Positions 42,667-51,670 are shown, counted from the first letter of the stretch. The stretch: 64,000 bases of DNA from SAR92 clade bacterium H455 (GCA_024802545.1 CP103416.1:1054001-1118000); one strand, 5' to 3'. Notes: generated from the sequence alone by a model not told the origin. Translations and numbers: made by a program.

Positions 42667-43923
42667 ATGGATATTTTTGACTTCTCCGAGGGCCGTGAAG
42701 GCTATTATGGAGAGTACGGTGGTGTTTTCCTTCCCGAAATTTTGCAGGCAACTATCGAGGAGCTGCTCGTCTGCTTCCGCGAGTGCAAGGCTGACCCGAA
42801 GTTTTGGCAGGACTATGTGGCGTTGCTACAGAACTACTCCGGACGTCCAACGCCGATAACCCACCTAGAGAACCTTTCAAGGAAACTCGGTGGCGCACAG
42901 ATCTACGTGAAGCGCGATGATCTCAACCACACCGGATCTCACAAGATCAACAATGTGATGGGTCAGGGTTTGCTCTGTCAGCGTTTGGGTAAATCGAAAG
43001 TGATTGCCGAAACCGGTGCTGGCCAGCATGGTTTTGCCACGGCGACGATGGCGGCTAAATTTGGTTTCGAGTGCAAAATTTATATGGGTGCGGTGGATGT
43101 TGCACGCCAGCGTCCAAATGTGTTCTGGATGGAAAATCTTGGCGCTGAAGTAATAGCCGTAGAGGATGGTCAGAAGACTCTAAAAGATGCAGTGAATGAA
43201 TGTATGCGTGACTGGGTCACCAATATGGCCGATACCCACTATATTTTGGGTACCGCCTGTGGACCTCACCCTTTCCCGGAAATGGTCAGCTGGTTCCAAT
43301 CGATTATTGGCCTCGAAGCCCGCGAGCAGATGCTCAAGCAGGCCGGGCGCCTGCCGGACCGGGTCTATGCCTGTGTCGGTGGGGGTTCCAATGCCATGGG
43401 AATCTTTCAGGGTTTTATGGATGACGATGTTGAATTGATCGGTTCTGAGGGCGGTGGTCACGGTGTTGGTTCTTATATGCACTCCTCACGTCTAGCCTAC
43501 GACGATGCCACAGTGGGCGTTGCTCAGGGTTACAAAACCTACTTCCTGCAAAATGATGAAGGCAATATGAATGAAACCCATTCTGTTGCTGCTGGCCTTG
43601 ACTATATAGGTGTGAATCCAATTTTTGCTCACCTCCACGATCAGGGCAAGGTGCGTTTTGAGGCGGCCACGGATGTGGAAGTGAAAGAGGCACTCAGGCT
43701 GACTATGCGCACCGAGGGCTTGATCCCGGCGCTGGAAAGTACGCACGCTTTTGTCACTGCTATTAAAGAAGCGCCGACCATGGGCAAGGATCAGATTATT
43801 CTGATCAACCAGTCCGGTCGTGGGGACAAAGACATCTTTACCATTGCCGACGCTCTGGACGACGCCAAGTGGAAGTCCTTTATCGGTGGCAAAGCTGATC
43901 AATATCGCGCGGAGAACAATTAA
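42667..43923 (+). CDS. trpB: tryptophan synthase beta chain, divergent type
   Basis: A 418-residue PLP enzyme that joins indole and serine. The cofactor lysine is in NHTGSHKINN, the catalytic Glu in 'ETGAGQHGFATA', the phosphate loop is GGGSNA and the C-terminal serine is in SGRGDKD. Several residues differ from common TrpB (KRDDLNHTGSH where KREDLNHTGAH is usual; 'MRDWV' where EAxRDW is usual; 'GVNPIFAHLHD' where GVGPEHAxL is usual). ATG 42667 with GAGG 6 bases before it is the likely start. No trpF lies upstream, so this may be a second, unusual trpBA copy. Confidence 0.9.
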   Translation: MDIFDFSEGREGYYGEYGGVFLPEILQATIEELLVCFRECKADPKFWQDYVALLQNYSGRPTPITHLENLSRKLGGAQIYVKRDDLNHTGSHKINNVMGQGLLCQRLGKSKVIAETGAGQHGFATATMAAKFGFECKIYMGAVDVARQRPNVFWMENLGAEVIAVEDGQKTLKDAVNECMRDWVTNMADTHYILGTACGPHPFPEMVSWFQSIIGLEAREQMLKQAGRLPDRVYACVGGGSNAMGIFQGFMDDDVELIGSEGGGHGVGSYMHSSRLAYDDATVGVAQGYKTYFLQNDEGNMNETHSVAAGLDYIGVNPIFAHLHDQGKVRFEAATDVEVKEALRLTMRTEGLIPALESTHAFVTAIKEAPTMGKDQIILINQSGRGDKDIFTIADALDDAKWKSFIGGKADQYRAENN

Positions 43924-44690
43924 TGGGTCTGCAACGTTTTATTGCCGAGCGCAAGCAGAGCAAAGATATTTTGGTGATGGCCCATGTGGTCTGTGGCTAC
44001 CCCTCCTTCGAAGAGAATCTTCAAGAGCTGGAGATTATGGCTGAGGCTGGTGTAGATCTGGTGGAGCTGCAGTTTCCCTTCTCTGAGCCCAGTGCCGATG
44101 GCCCGCTTTTTGTGCTTGCTAATGAGCAGTCGCTAAAATCCGGCACCACGGTTGATCAGTGTTTTGAGTTTATGAAACTGGTCAGCGGACGTTTTCCATT
44201 TAAAGTATTGATGATGGGTTATTACAATACGGCTTTTAAAATGGGCGAAGAGGCCTTTGTAAAGCGAGTTAAAGAATCTGGTGGCGTTGGCTATATCTTG
44301 CCTGATCTGCCCATTGAAGAGTCACCTAAGTTGCACCGACTCTCGGAAGAAGCCGGCATTGAGCCGATTATTTTGATGACCCCGACAACTAGCGATAAAC
44401 GCTTGGCGAAGCTTGGCGCCGCTAGTCGCGGATTTGTCTATGTGGTTGCTCGAAAAGGTGTCACTGGTTCGAAAACCCAAATGGGTGATGATGTGCTGGC
44501 GCTGATTGAACGCTGCCGTGAGCACACTAATGTGCCCCTGGGTGTGGGTTTTGGTATCAGCAGTAAAGCGGATATAGATGTACTGCGTGGCTATGCGGAT
44601 GTCGCGATCGTTGGCACGGCTGCACTTAAAATTTGGCAAGAGGGCGGTGCACCTGCGCTGCGCAAGTTCTTTACTGAGTTGATGGCCTGA
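43923..44690 (+). CDS. trpA: tryptophan synthase alpha chain, divergent type
   Basis: A 255-residue TIM-barrel protein that releases indole from indole-3-glycerol phosphate. The catalytic Glu is in 'DLVELQFPFSEPSADGP', as is the Asp (SADGP). Loop 6 is 'YVVARKGVTGSKT'. The wording VELQFPFSEPSADGP differs from the usual ALELGIPFSDPLADGP and pairs with the divergent TrpB before it. It overlaps the trpB stop (TAATG). The usual downstream accD is not here. Confidence 0.9.
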   Translation: MGLQRFIAERKQSKDILVMAHVVCGYPSFEENLQELEIMAEAGVDLVELQFPFSEPSADGPLFVLANEQSLKSGTTVDQCFEFMKLVSGRFPFKVLMMGYYNTAFKMGEEAFVKRVKESGGVGYILPDLPIEESPKLHRLSEEAGIEPIILMTPTTSDKRLAKLGAASRGFVYVVARKGVTGSKTQMGDDVLALIERCREHTNVPLGVGFGISSKADIDVLRGYADVAIVGTAALKIWQEGGAPALRKFFTELMA

Positions 44691-44701
44691 GCTGTTTGGA
44701 C

Positions 44702-44717
44702 GCTTTTAATTAAAAGC
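44702..44717. other. AT-rich palindrome between trpA and the PPIase gene
   Basis: GCTTTTAATTAAAAGC is a perfect palindrome in the 30-base gap between two converging genes. It may help end transcription but is weak as a hairpin. Confidence 0.3.
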
Positions 44718-44720
44718 TCT

Positions 44721-45482
44721 TTATTTAAAAGCTTCCTGACTGACAGAAAATCGCCAGTCATTGATCAATTGGTTCTCCACCTCTTCAAGGGGTGGGTAAT
44801 CCCCCCAAGCGACTCTCTTGATACAAACCAGATGTGCTCCCAGGGATGAACTGATGGGTCCGTGCCAGCAGGGTAGAGATGTGCTTTCTATTTTGCTCTC
44901 TACAGAGTTCTCTAATAGAGCCAGCTCGATCTCCATCAGACTGTCGACAAAGCTCTGCCCGTAGATATTTCCAAGCTCAATAGTTGATATGGCAGAGTGT
45001 TGATCCCTAAGGTCTCCCACTGGCGGTTGCTCGGTATCCAGTTCTTGCTCAGCCCTCTCGAAAACGCGACCGCCGTGTTTGGCTGTGGTGAAGCTAATCA
45101 CCTCAAGCCAAAATGTGGATGGGTTGCGATAGCGCTGTTTATTAAGCTTGTAAAATACCGCCAGCGCATTGGCACTGGGCAACTGCTGGGTGGTGACATT
45201 CTTGGTTAATCCGGCCAATTTTTTCTCCATAGCCGATGTGTCAGTGGTGCTATGAATCTCAGCCCCTATACCAGGGGGGGCGGTTATGGCTTCGCCGAAT
45301 AGTTTGCTGTTGATACGTTGCTGCAGTGCCGCGCTGTCGACATTGGTCAGTGCATCAATGTCACTTGACGAATCGAGCTCGCGGGCGTCTCTAGCAAGCC
45401 AATAGGCGGCCGTACTGATGGCTAAAAGAACAGCCAGCAGTAAAAGTAGGAAACCATGTCGTGTTGTGGGTGGTTTGATCAA
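44721..45482 (-). CDS. membrane-anchored parvulin-like PPIase
   Basis: A 253-residue protein. An N-terminal helix (residues 10-30) anchors it. The C-terminal half has the shape of a parvulin/SurA-type domain: 'LAVFYKLNKQRYRNPSTFWLEVISF' and the end 'CWHGPISSSLGAHLVCIKRVAWGDYPPLEEVENQLINDW'. This fits periplasmic folding helpers such as PpiD. It starts at TTG 45482, since no better codon is found, 8 bases after the M48 stop. It is the last gene of the fourteen-gene run, perhaps helping to fold its exported parts. Confidence 0.7.
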   Translation of the reverse strand: MIKPPTTRHGFLLLLLAVLLAISTAAYWLARDARELDSSSDIDALTNVDSAALQQRINSKLFGEAITAPPGIGAEIHSTTDTSAMEKKLAGLTKNVTTQQLPSANALAVFYKLNKQRYRNPSTFWLEVISFTTAKHGGRVFERAEQELDTEQPPVGDLRDQHSAISTIELGNIYGQSFVDSLMEIELALLENSVESKIESTSLPCWHGPISSSLGAHLVCIKRVAWGDYPPLEEVENQLINDWRFSVSQEAFK

Positions 45483-45489
45483 GGTCTTA

Positions 45490-47016
45490 TCACTGTTTAA
45501 AAATCTTTATCCAATCACCGGCCTTGGGTTCGCCGCTGGGGTAGTGGCCGTTGATTATACGCAGGTCGTCGACTTCAGATAGGCTCAGTTTTAAGGCTTT
45601 GCCGAGCTTCTCAAAGGTGGTGGCGTTGGTCGCTTTGACGTAGTGAATCCGCTTCGGTTTTTGACCGTCGATCTCGCGGCGGGAAATAGGCCTAAAGGTG
45701 GCGATAGATTGTCTAAACAGTTTGTCCGCCTCAGGGAAGAGTTCTGCTCTGCTCACCTCTCCGGTAAAGATATAGGCATTGCGCTTGTAATAGATCACCG
45801 CAATGCGACTGTCTGGCTTGTCGCCATTACCGGGCAAGATGCCGCTAAAGCCTTTTAAACCTGCTGGGGCAATGGCGCTGCCCTGGTCCAGTTTTGCAAC
45901 CTTGAGATGGTTGTAGAGATACTCTTCCGGCGTCTGGCTGGTGCGGGCTATGGGTAACATAGCCAATTTCGCATCCCCGGTTTCAAGTTTGCTGGCTGGA
46001 ATGTCGTCTGAAGTATCGCTTGACGTGCTGTCTGAAGTGTCATCTGGCGTTTTGGTTGAAGTGCCGTCTTTAGCCTCGCTTGCATCACTGGTTGCAGCAC
46101 TCACTGAAGTGCCAATTGAGCTGCGAGTCTTGCTGTCATTAGTCTGCTTCCAACCCTCCGGATAATCGAAGCGCACCCGCAGTGTCATATCCGAGTAGCG
46201 TTGAGGTTTGATCTCCTTAGCGAGAAAGTTTTCCCCCCAGATCAAACCTTCGGTGAGCTGACGGTAGGTTGCTGCGCCGTCACCACGAGACTGTTGCGCC
46301 TGAAAAGTTTGCGCTTTGCTCACCACTGTGCGCAGTCGTGAGTCATTGCGCGGGTGGCTGGAAAAAATACCATGATAGGTTTGCTTGCTGGCGCCTTTGG
46401 CTCTGGCGCGGTCTTTTTGCAGCAATTCATAATCTTTCATTATCGACAGCATGCTGATCATTTCACTGGGGGCATAACCCAGTTTGGCCATATATTCGGC
46501 ACCGGCTTCATCAGCTTCCAGCTCATTGCGCCGGCCGTAACCGCGAATCAACGAGTTGGCGTAGGCCATGCCTGCTTCATAGACCTCACCACTGCCGGAG
46601 AGTATTGCGGCTACAGTGGAGAGAATCTGGGCGCCTGTGGCCTTGCCCTCCTGGCCGGTGACATGTTTGCGGGTGATATGACCCACTTCATGGGCCAGCA
46701 CCGAGACCAACTGTGCCTCATTGCTAACATAGTTAAGTAGGCCGCGATTGACGTAGACATAGTTGTCCCTGGTGGCGAAGGCATTCAGGTCTGGGGAGTC
46801 GAGGAGGGTGAAGATGAATTTTTCGCCGGCCATTTCTGACTCGGCTACGATCTCTTCGCCAAGTTTTCTAATGTAACTGTCCAGCGCCGGGTCGTCGTAG
46901 ATCGGGGTACCCTGAAGTACTTCTTTATAGAAATCGGCCCCTGTAATTTTTGCCGCCGCCTGCCCAGGGGCAAGTAATGCGAGACAGATCAATGGTAGGG
47001 TTAGGTACTTATTCAT
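45490..47016 (-). CDS. exported M48 metalloprotease (BepA-like)
   Basis: A 508-residue protease. A signal peptide (1-22, ending GQAAA) is followed by an M48 domain with HEVGH at 109-113 and the third zinc ligand Glu165 in RRNELEADEAG. An unusual Ser/Thr/Asp-rich insert occupies about residues 292-345. The C-terminal end 'TFEKLGKALKLSLSEVDDLRIINGHYPSGEPKAGDWIKIFKQ' resembles a LysM-type fold. Family members such as BepA degrade or help outer-membrane proteins. The ATG overlaps the stop of the lipoprotein gene before it (ATGA). Confidence 0.88.
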   Translation of the reverse strand: MNKYLTLPLICLALLAPGQAAAKITGADFYKEVLQGTPIYDDPALDSYIRKLGEEIVAESEMAGEKFIFTLLDSPDLNAFATRDNYVYVNRGLLNYVSNEAQLVSVLAHEVGHITRKHVTGQEGKATGAQILSTVAAILSGSGEVYEAGMAYANSLIRGYGRRNELEADEAGAEYMAKLGYAPSEMISMLSIMKDYELLQKDRARAKGASKQTYHGIFSSHPRNDSRLRTVVSKAQTFQAQQSRGDGAATYRQLTEGLIWGENFLAKEIKPQRYSDMTLRVRFDYPEGWKQTNDSKTRSSIGTSVSAATSDASEAKDGTSTKTPDDTSDSTSSDTSDDIPASKLETGDAKLAMLPIARTSQTPEEYLYNHLKVAKLDQGSAIAPAGLKGFSGILPGNGDKPDSRIAVIYYKRNAYIFTGEVSRAELFPEADKLFRQSIATFRPISRREIDGQKPKRIHYVKATNATTFEKLGKALKLSLSEVDDLRIINGHYPSGEPKAGDWIKIFKQ

Positions 47017-47672
47017 AGGGGCTGATCTAACGTGAAGAACTGTTTTAGCTGGGTGCCAAGACTGGCGCAGGCATCATTTTTAACCGGTGTCAAAAGGGGT
47101 ATTGGTGCGACCACACCAAGAAGGTAGGAGGTTCCTGAGGAGTCCACGCGCAATCGGCCCTTTTCCGTGAGGTTGGTCAGATCCCAAACTATGGCTTCGT
47201 AGATGGAGCTTTTCTCCCACTGGGCGAAACCGAAACAGCCACCACCACCTGGCCCTATGGCGCAGCTGATTGAACCGCCTTTGTTATGGGTCTCGGTGGA
47301 ACCGTCGAGCCACACCAAATAGCGTATGCCGTTGCGCTCTACCTGTTCTTTGATCGCGGCGTCTTCCATAAGCCGTCGCAAACGTTTGAGTCCTTTGGGT
47401 GCGGTGCGCGGTTCAAACCAGGGATAAATCGCATCGACAAATTGCTGTTCGGGGAATACGCCTATATCTGCGCCTTTCATTTTTTTCGCGACACAGTCGA
47501 TAAACTCCCTGTCGGTATCATAATGCCCGGCATCGCGACGACCGAGAATTACCAATGACTGTTCGCTATTAATATCCATGATTTGATTGTTGGGGCGGTA
47601 TTCGTCGATGGTGGTGGTTGCGCCGCAGCCGGCGAGCAGGGCTGCGGCACAGAGTGCGATTAATTTATTCAC
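47013..47672 (-). CDS. lipoprotein of the envelope cluster
   Basis: A 219-residue lipoprotein: the signal 'NKLIALCAAALLAGC' ends in lipobox LAGC with Cys16. The rest is unrecognised; 'DREFIDCVAKKMKGADIGVFPEQQFVDAIYPWFEP' suggests an alpha/beta domain and 'CAIGPGGGGCFGF' is a glycine-rich disulfide-like loop. The start is GTG 47672 with a perfect GGAGG 7 bases upstream; the TAG stop of the previous gene shares its first G. Coupled on both sides. Confidence 0.75.
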   Translation of the reverse strand: MNKLIALCAAALLAGCGATTTIDEYRPNNQIMDINSEQSLVILGRRDAGHYDTDREFIDCVAKKMKGADIGVFPEQQFVDAIYPWFEPRTAPKGLKRLRRLMEDAAIKEQVERNGIRYLVWLDGSTETHNKGGSISCAIGPGGGGCFGFAQWEKSSIYEAIVWDLTNLTEKGRLRVDSSGTSYLLGVVAPIPLLTPVKNDACASLGTQLKQFFTLDQPL

Positions 47673-48295
47673 TATTGGACCTCCGTTTCGTCGAGGGGTA
47701 TCTGCTCTGTGACCACCCAATTGTAGACACTGGGTATGCGATAGAAGTCGAGCAGCAGTTTGGCGCCGGCATCTCGCAGTGCGATCACCGCGGCTTCCTC
47801 GATAGCATTGGTTTTGGAGAGCATAAAGGAGTCCGGAGTTTTGCCGTAGGCGGGCATAAACCAGCTATCCACCTGATCGCCATCGGCGGTTTTAATGTCG
47901 AGACTGTATTTGATCCACACTTCATAGACGTTGAGATAGGTGTCTGACGGGGTGGAGACTTGCACTTCCTGCACTGACGGCGTAATCACCAGTGCGTTAT
48001 CAAAGCTCACATCTGTTGCTGCAGAGACAAATTCTATCTGCTTAAACAGGCCTGCAAAGGCATTGCTTAGCAGCTTGGTCTGGGCGCTGCCCAAATCTAT
48101 ACTGGTTTTGCTGTTGGGGTTGGCAATATAGCTTTTAAACTCTTCACTGAAGACAATGGCGGCTTTAACCGGCTTGGGTTTTGACACCACTGTGGGGAAT
48201 TGTGAGTCGATCTGCACCTGCGACGAAGAGCTGCAGCCGCTGATAAAAAGCACTGTTAGTAGCATTGAGAAAATTGTTATTTTAGTTGTTGGCAT
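47672..48295 (-). CDS. lipoprotein of the envelope cluster
   Basis: A 207-residue lipoprotein: 'MLLTVLFISGC' gives lipobox ISGC with Cys21. The mature part is unrecognised. Its pattern ('AAIVFSEEFKSYIA', then 'GSAQTKLLSNAFAGLFKQIEFV' and 'EVWIKYSLDIKTADGDQVDSWFMPAYGK') resembles the GNA1162/LptE-like small outer-membrane lipoprotein domains. Start ATG with GGGATG upstream. It lies between the second VWA gene and another lipoprotein, 12 bases from the former. Confidence 0.7.
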   Translation of the reverse strand: MPTTKITIFSMLLTVLFISGCSSSSQVQIDSQFPTVVSKPKPVKAAIVFSEEFKSYIANPNSKTSIDLGSAQTKLLSNAFAGLFKQIEFVSAATDVSFDNALVITPSVQEVQVSTPSDTYLNVYEVWIKYSLDIKTADGDQVDSWFMPAYGKTPDSFMLSKTNAIEEAAVIALRDAGAKLLLDFYRIPSVYNWVVTEQIPLDETEVQ

Positions 48296-48307
48296 ATTCG
48301 CATCCCT

Positions 48308-49297
48308 TTAGTTAAGGCTGTTTAAGCCAATAAAGGTTCCCCCGTTGTTGTAACTTAATTCACGCATTAATGCGGCAAACTTGATCGCCGATGCGCTGGG
48401 TGCACCGCCCCGAGCAAAATGCACAGGAAAGCCAATGGCGTGAATGCGGACTAATCGGTCGGCGCCAAGATGAGCACGGTTTAGTTTGTCTACAGCGCGA
48501 ACCACGTTTCTAATAGTGCGACCCTGAAAATCATCCCCCAGAGTGTAGATGCTGATTTTGCGCTCCCGTTGATAAAAGGTTTGGATCGCGGCATTAATGC
48601 CTTCCACCGGGCTGGAGTTACTGAAGGGTGCCCAGTTGCCGAGGGTGGTAATGATCTCTTCGCGCATCTTTGGGCTGTCGGGAATCCAGCGCTCGCGATA
48701 GGCGGAGAACATATACTGGCCCATATCATTGAGCACCTGTATACCTTTGACATCGGGGTAAATATCGAGAATATTGATCATCTCTTTTTTTACCCGTTCC
48801 CAGGCGGCTACCTGCATGCTGCCGGAGGTGTCGATAACAAAAATAATATAGTCACTGTCCACGGGAATGCCGCCGATCAGATTGTTCTGCTGTTTAAACT
48901 CTGGGCCGACCAGGCGCTCCATCTCTTCGGTGAGAATTTGCATTACCAGCTGTAACTGTTCGGTTTCTCGGGCCTGAGACAGGGAGATAGTAGTTACCTG
49001 TTTGTCGACGCTGGCGAGTTTGGCCTTGAGCCGTGCCACCCGGTCAAGCAGTTCTGAGAGCTGCTCCTTTCGCGACTTGAGCTGATCGTTGAGCACCACA
49101 GATTCACCGCGCACATCAAATAGTTGCTGTTGGAATTCTTTAACTGTGCCGCGCAAGGCCTTTTCTGCCTCTTCCAGGGCGCCGGGGTCCCCGACCTTGG
49201 CGATCACCAGTAACAGTACAATTGCGCCAAAGCCACAGCTGATAACGTCGAGAAACGAGATGCTGGCTTCCTGAAATTCACGGCGCTGACGTTTCAT
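48308..49297 (-). CDS. TolR-like anchored VWA protein, copy 2
   Basis: A 329-residue inner-membrane protein. The N-terminus 'SISFLDVISCGFGAIVLLLVI' (residues 12-32) is one helix with an Asp17, a TolR/MotB-like position. A coiled coil (40-130) leads to a VWA domain with MIDAS motif DTSGS at 156-160 and the expected later Ser ('SNSSPVEGIN'). ATG 49297 with GAGGGA upstream is preferred to TTG 49303. The ATG overlaps the previous stop (ATGA). The C-terminal 'FAALMRELSYNNGGTFIGL' is typical of a VWA end. Confidence 0.85.
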   Translation of the reverse strand: MKRQRREFQEASISFLDVISCGFGAIVLLLVIAKVGDPGALEEAEKALRGTVKEFQQQLFDVRGESVVLNDQLKSRKEQLSELLDRVARLKAKLASVDKQVTTISLSQARETEQLQLVMQILTEEMERLVGPEFKQQNNLIGGIPVDSDYIIFVIDTSGSMQVAAWERVKKEMINILDIYPDVKGIQVLNDMGQYMFSAYRERWIPDSPKMREEIITTLGNWAPFSNSSPVEGINAAIQTFYQRERKISIYTLGDDFQGRTIRNVVRAVDKLNRAHLGADRLVRIHAIGFPVHFARGGAPSASAIKFAALMRELSYNNGGTFIGLNSLN

Positions 49298-50352
49298 GGC
49301 CAATCCCTCGAGGGCGCAATAAAGGCACCTTGGGTGTTTACGCCAAGTTGCCAGAATAGGGCAGCGGCCTCGGGATCGCCCTCCATTGGAAACAGAATAG
49401 TATTTACCGGCATGCCGCGGGGCAGGCTATCCAGGGCGTTGGCAAAGTAGCTGCGGCGCTGCTGGCCACTGACCATATATTTTTTCGGTGGCGTGGCGCC
49501 CTGAGTGGGCAGGCCATCGGTGAGAATAAATATATTGTCGGGCTGATCGTCGAAATCATTGATCGCGTTGATAGCATTGATCAGGCTGGTGCCATTCCCC
49601 GGAGAGTATTGGCGAATACTTGCCACAACCTGCTCCAGAACCAGTGAGTCTGCCGCGTCGAGCCACTCCCCCTCAGAGCCCACAAGGGCTGGCTGGGCTT
49701 CTGTATTAAACATATAGACTTGAAAGCGACTGCTGGGTGGCAGCTGCGCCAACAGCCATTCTACTGTGCGCAATGTCCACTGCCATTTCGGTGACTGTTG
49801 TTTATCTTCGTCGCTCATATTTCTCCGTCGCACCACATTGACCACGGTGTCCGCGAGCATGCTGGCGGAGCCGTCCACCAGAATAATCACCCGCTCGCCG
49901 CCGAGTTTTAAACCGGTGAGATATTGACGGTTGCCGTCCCCGAGAAACTCCCGCACCTTATCGCCAAAATCCAGCTCTTCCATCTCGGCAGTCTGCTCTT
50001 CGAGCTGTTCCACCTGGCGGCGCAGTTTGGCGATATCGTCTTTGGGATCGGATTGGATACTTCTTTCGATTTCCTCGAGATCCGTGAGCACTCGGTCTGA
50101 AGCGCCCTGAGCTTTAACCAGCTCAAGCTGTAATTGCTCGAGGCTGTTTAACAGTTCGGTCTTTGATTCTTCAGCTTGGCGAATATCTTCCTGTAACAGT
50201 TCTACTTCAGAGGCGAGTCGTGGATCTGGAGTGATAATTTCGGTGGCATTGTGGCGCAAAATCAAAAATAGCAGAGTCACTGCACCAAAGCCGCAGGCCA
50301 TGATGTCGAGAAATGAGAGGCTAAAGGCAATATTGCGACGCTTTTTAGCCAT
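49294..50352 (-). CDS. TolR-like anchored VWA protein, copy 1
   Basis: A 352-residue inner-membrane protein built as its neighbour: 'SLSFLDIMACGFGAVTLLFLIL' (residues 11-32, Asp16), coiled coil 45-127 and a VWA domain with MIDAS DGSAS at 160-164, Thr in 'GNGTSLINAIN' and Asp in 'ILTDGLPTQG'. Both VWA copies share the FLDxxxCGFGA membrane motif but differ widely in the rest. Together they replace the ExbD/TolR subunit expected beside a TolQ-like channel. Its start overlaps the stop of the actin-like gene by 8 bases. Confidence 0.85.
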   Translation of the reverse strand: MAKKRRNIAFSLSFLDIMACGFGAVTLLFLILRHNATEIITPDPRLASEVELLQEDIRQAEESKTELLNSLEQLQLELVKAQGASDRVLTDLEEIERSIQSDPKDDIAKLRRQVEQLEEQTAEMEELDFGDKVREFLGDGNRQYLTGLKLGGERVIILVDGSASMLADTVVNVVRRRNMSDEDKQQSPKWQWTLRTVEWLLAQLPPSSRFQVYMFNTEAQPALVGSEGEWLDAADSLVLEQVVASIRQYSPGNGTSLINAINAINDFDDQPDNIFILTDGLPTQGATPPKKYMVSGQQRRSYFANALDSLPRGMPVNTILFPMEGDPEAAALFWQLGVNTQGAFIAPSRDWP

Positions 50353-51667
50353 TGCAGACCTCGATTAACTCAAATTTGTAGGCGTTGATATACAACTCCA
50401 TACCGCAGAGGGCTATATGGGGTAATTCCACTGTGGCTTTGGGGTTTTTGTGCAGCGCTATAACCTCCTCGCCTTTGATTGTCAGCACCGCTGTTGCGCT
50501 GTCATTATGGCCCTCTAAAACTTGAACTCGGTTACTCTCTATAGTGATGCTCAGAGGTTGCTGCAGCGGCCAGGCTAGCCCCTGGTAGAGCAAATGCGTA
50601 GCAGTGCCAGGAAGCCGGACTTCCAGCGGCGGCTTTGCAGACTTGTCCTCCAGTTGCTCAATTGAGGTGATTCGGTGCAGGTGGTCACCTTCAGTAAGTG
50701 AGGCATTGGCAATCAAGTCATCGGCAAACTTAAAGCAGCTATCGACACCCTGATGAGCTTTTAAATGTCTCGAGGCGTGAAATTCATCGGTAAGTATGGA
50801 AATCATCCGCGCATTTTTCGAGAAGCTGACATCGTTGTCAGAAAATTGTCGCAGCATCGAGGTGAGTTTGTTTAGCCGACTTGAGAGTAGCTCCAGGACT
50901 TCCGACTTATACAGCATCACCGGCAGGTCACCCCGCGGTGAGGGAATTACCATGCCGTATTCCGACTGAGACTCAAAGCGTATTACCCAGTCCGGGAGTA
51001 GGTCATAGATTGCCTGCTCCCCCTGGGGTGCGTCCATGGGATCAAAGCGAAAGTTCTTCACTAACTTGTCGCGGATATGTCTGGCTAATAGGGAATAAAT
51101 ATCCATGGCGCCCAGTTCCGGCAGCACACGCTGAGCGGTAATCTGCACGCTGTCTTCGCAGAAGGTAATTTGACTGGCGACTGATTGGAAAAGGTGCAGA
51201 TCTATATGTAATGTGGTTTTTTCTTGTTCTTTCGGGCCGTGGACCTGGTCTGCTATATAAATACAGTCAGCGAGGCTGCTATCGACAACCCCTATTACCT
51301 GGGTCGGAATTGCGCTGAGCAGGCCCAGCAATAACGACAGCTGTTCATCATCGAAACAGGCGGCGACACTGATAACCAATTGTTCGGGTGAACCGGCACT
51401 GTTGAGCAGTTTTTTCAACTGGGCAAAGGCGATGTCGGCATGGTGTCGTGCCCAGGGCAAATCGCCTGATAATTCGGTCTGGTTGAGATTGCGCCAGTAC
51501 TGACGGTAGACGTTTTGGGGTTGCAGCCAAGCCTGTTTGCGTGCCTCGATGCCAGTGACAAAGCCTTCGCCAGTGTGCAGGGAAAAGCCGGGTTCGGAGA
51601 ATACCTCGCCATCCTGATTTTTAATCAGCAGAGCTTGATCATTGAGTTCGAGGACAGCGAGACGCAT
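50345..51667 (-). CDS. actin/Hsp70-fold (ASKHA-like) protein
   Basis: A 440-residue cytoplasmic protein with no signal or helix. The N-terminus 'MRLAVLELNDQALLIKNQDG' and the mid-protein 'TTLHIDLHLFQSVASQITF' look like the two phosphate loops of the actin/Hsp70 ATPase fold, and 'LVISVAACFDDEQLSLLLGLL' with 'VIGVVDSSLADCIY' matches the connecting part. Both loops lack the DxGxx glycine pattern, so ATP binding is in doubt. A C-terminal beta domain ends 'LCGMELYINAYKFELIE'. Assignment is by pattern only. It is between the channel subunit and the VWA genes. Confidence 0.55.
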   Translation of the reverse strand: MRLAVLELNDQALLIKNQDGEVFSEPGFSLHTGEGFVTGIEARKQAWLQPQNVYRQYWRNLNQTELSGDLPWARHHADIAFAQLKKLLNSAGSPEQLVISVAACFDDEQLSLLLGLLSAIPTQVIGVVDSSLADCIYIADQVHGPKEQEKTTLHIDLHLFQSVASQITFCEDSVQITAQRVLPELGAMDIYSLLARHIRDKLVKNFRFDPMDAPQGEQAIYDLLPDWVIRFESQSEYGMVIPSPRGDLPVMLYKSEVLELLSSRLNKLTSMLRQFSDNDVSFSKNARMISILTDEFHASRHLKAHQGVDSCFKFADDLIANASLTEGDHLHRITSIEQLEDKSAKPPLEVRLPGTATHLLYQGLAWPLQQPLSITIESNRVQVLEGHNDSATAVLTIKGEEVIALHKNPKATVELPHIALCGMELYINAYKFELIEVCNG

Positions 51668-51670
51668 AAT

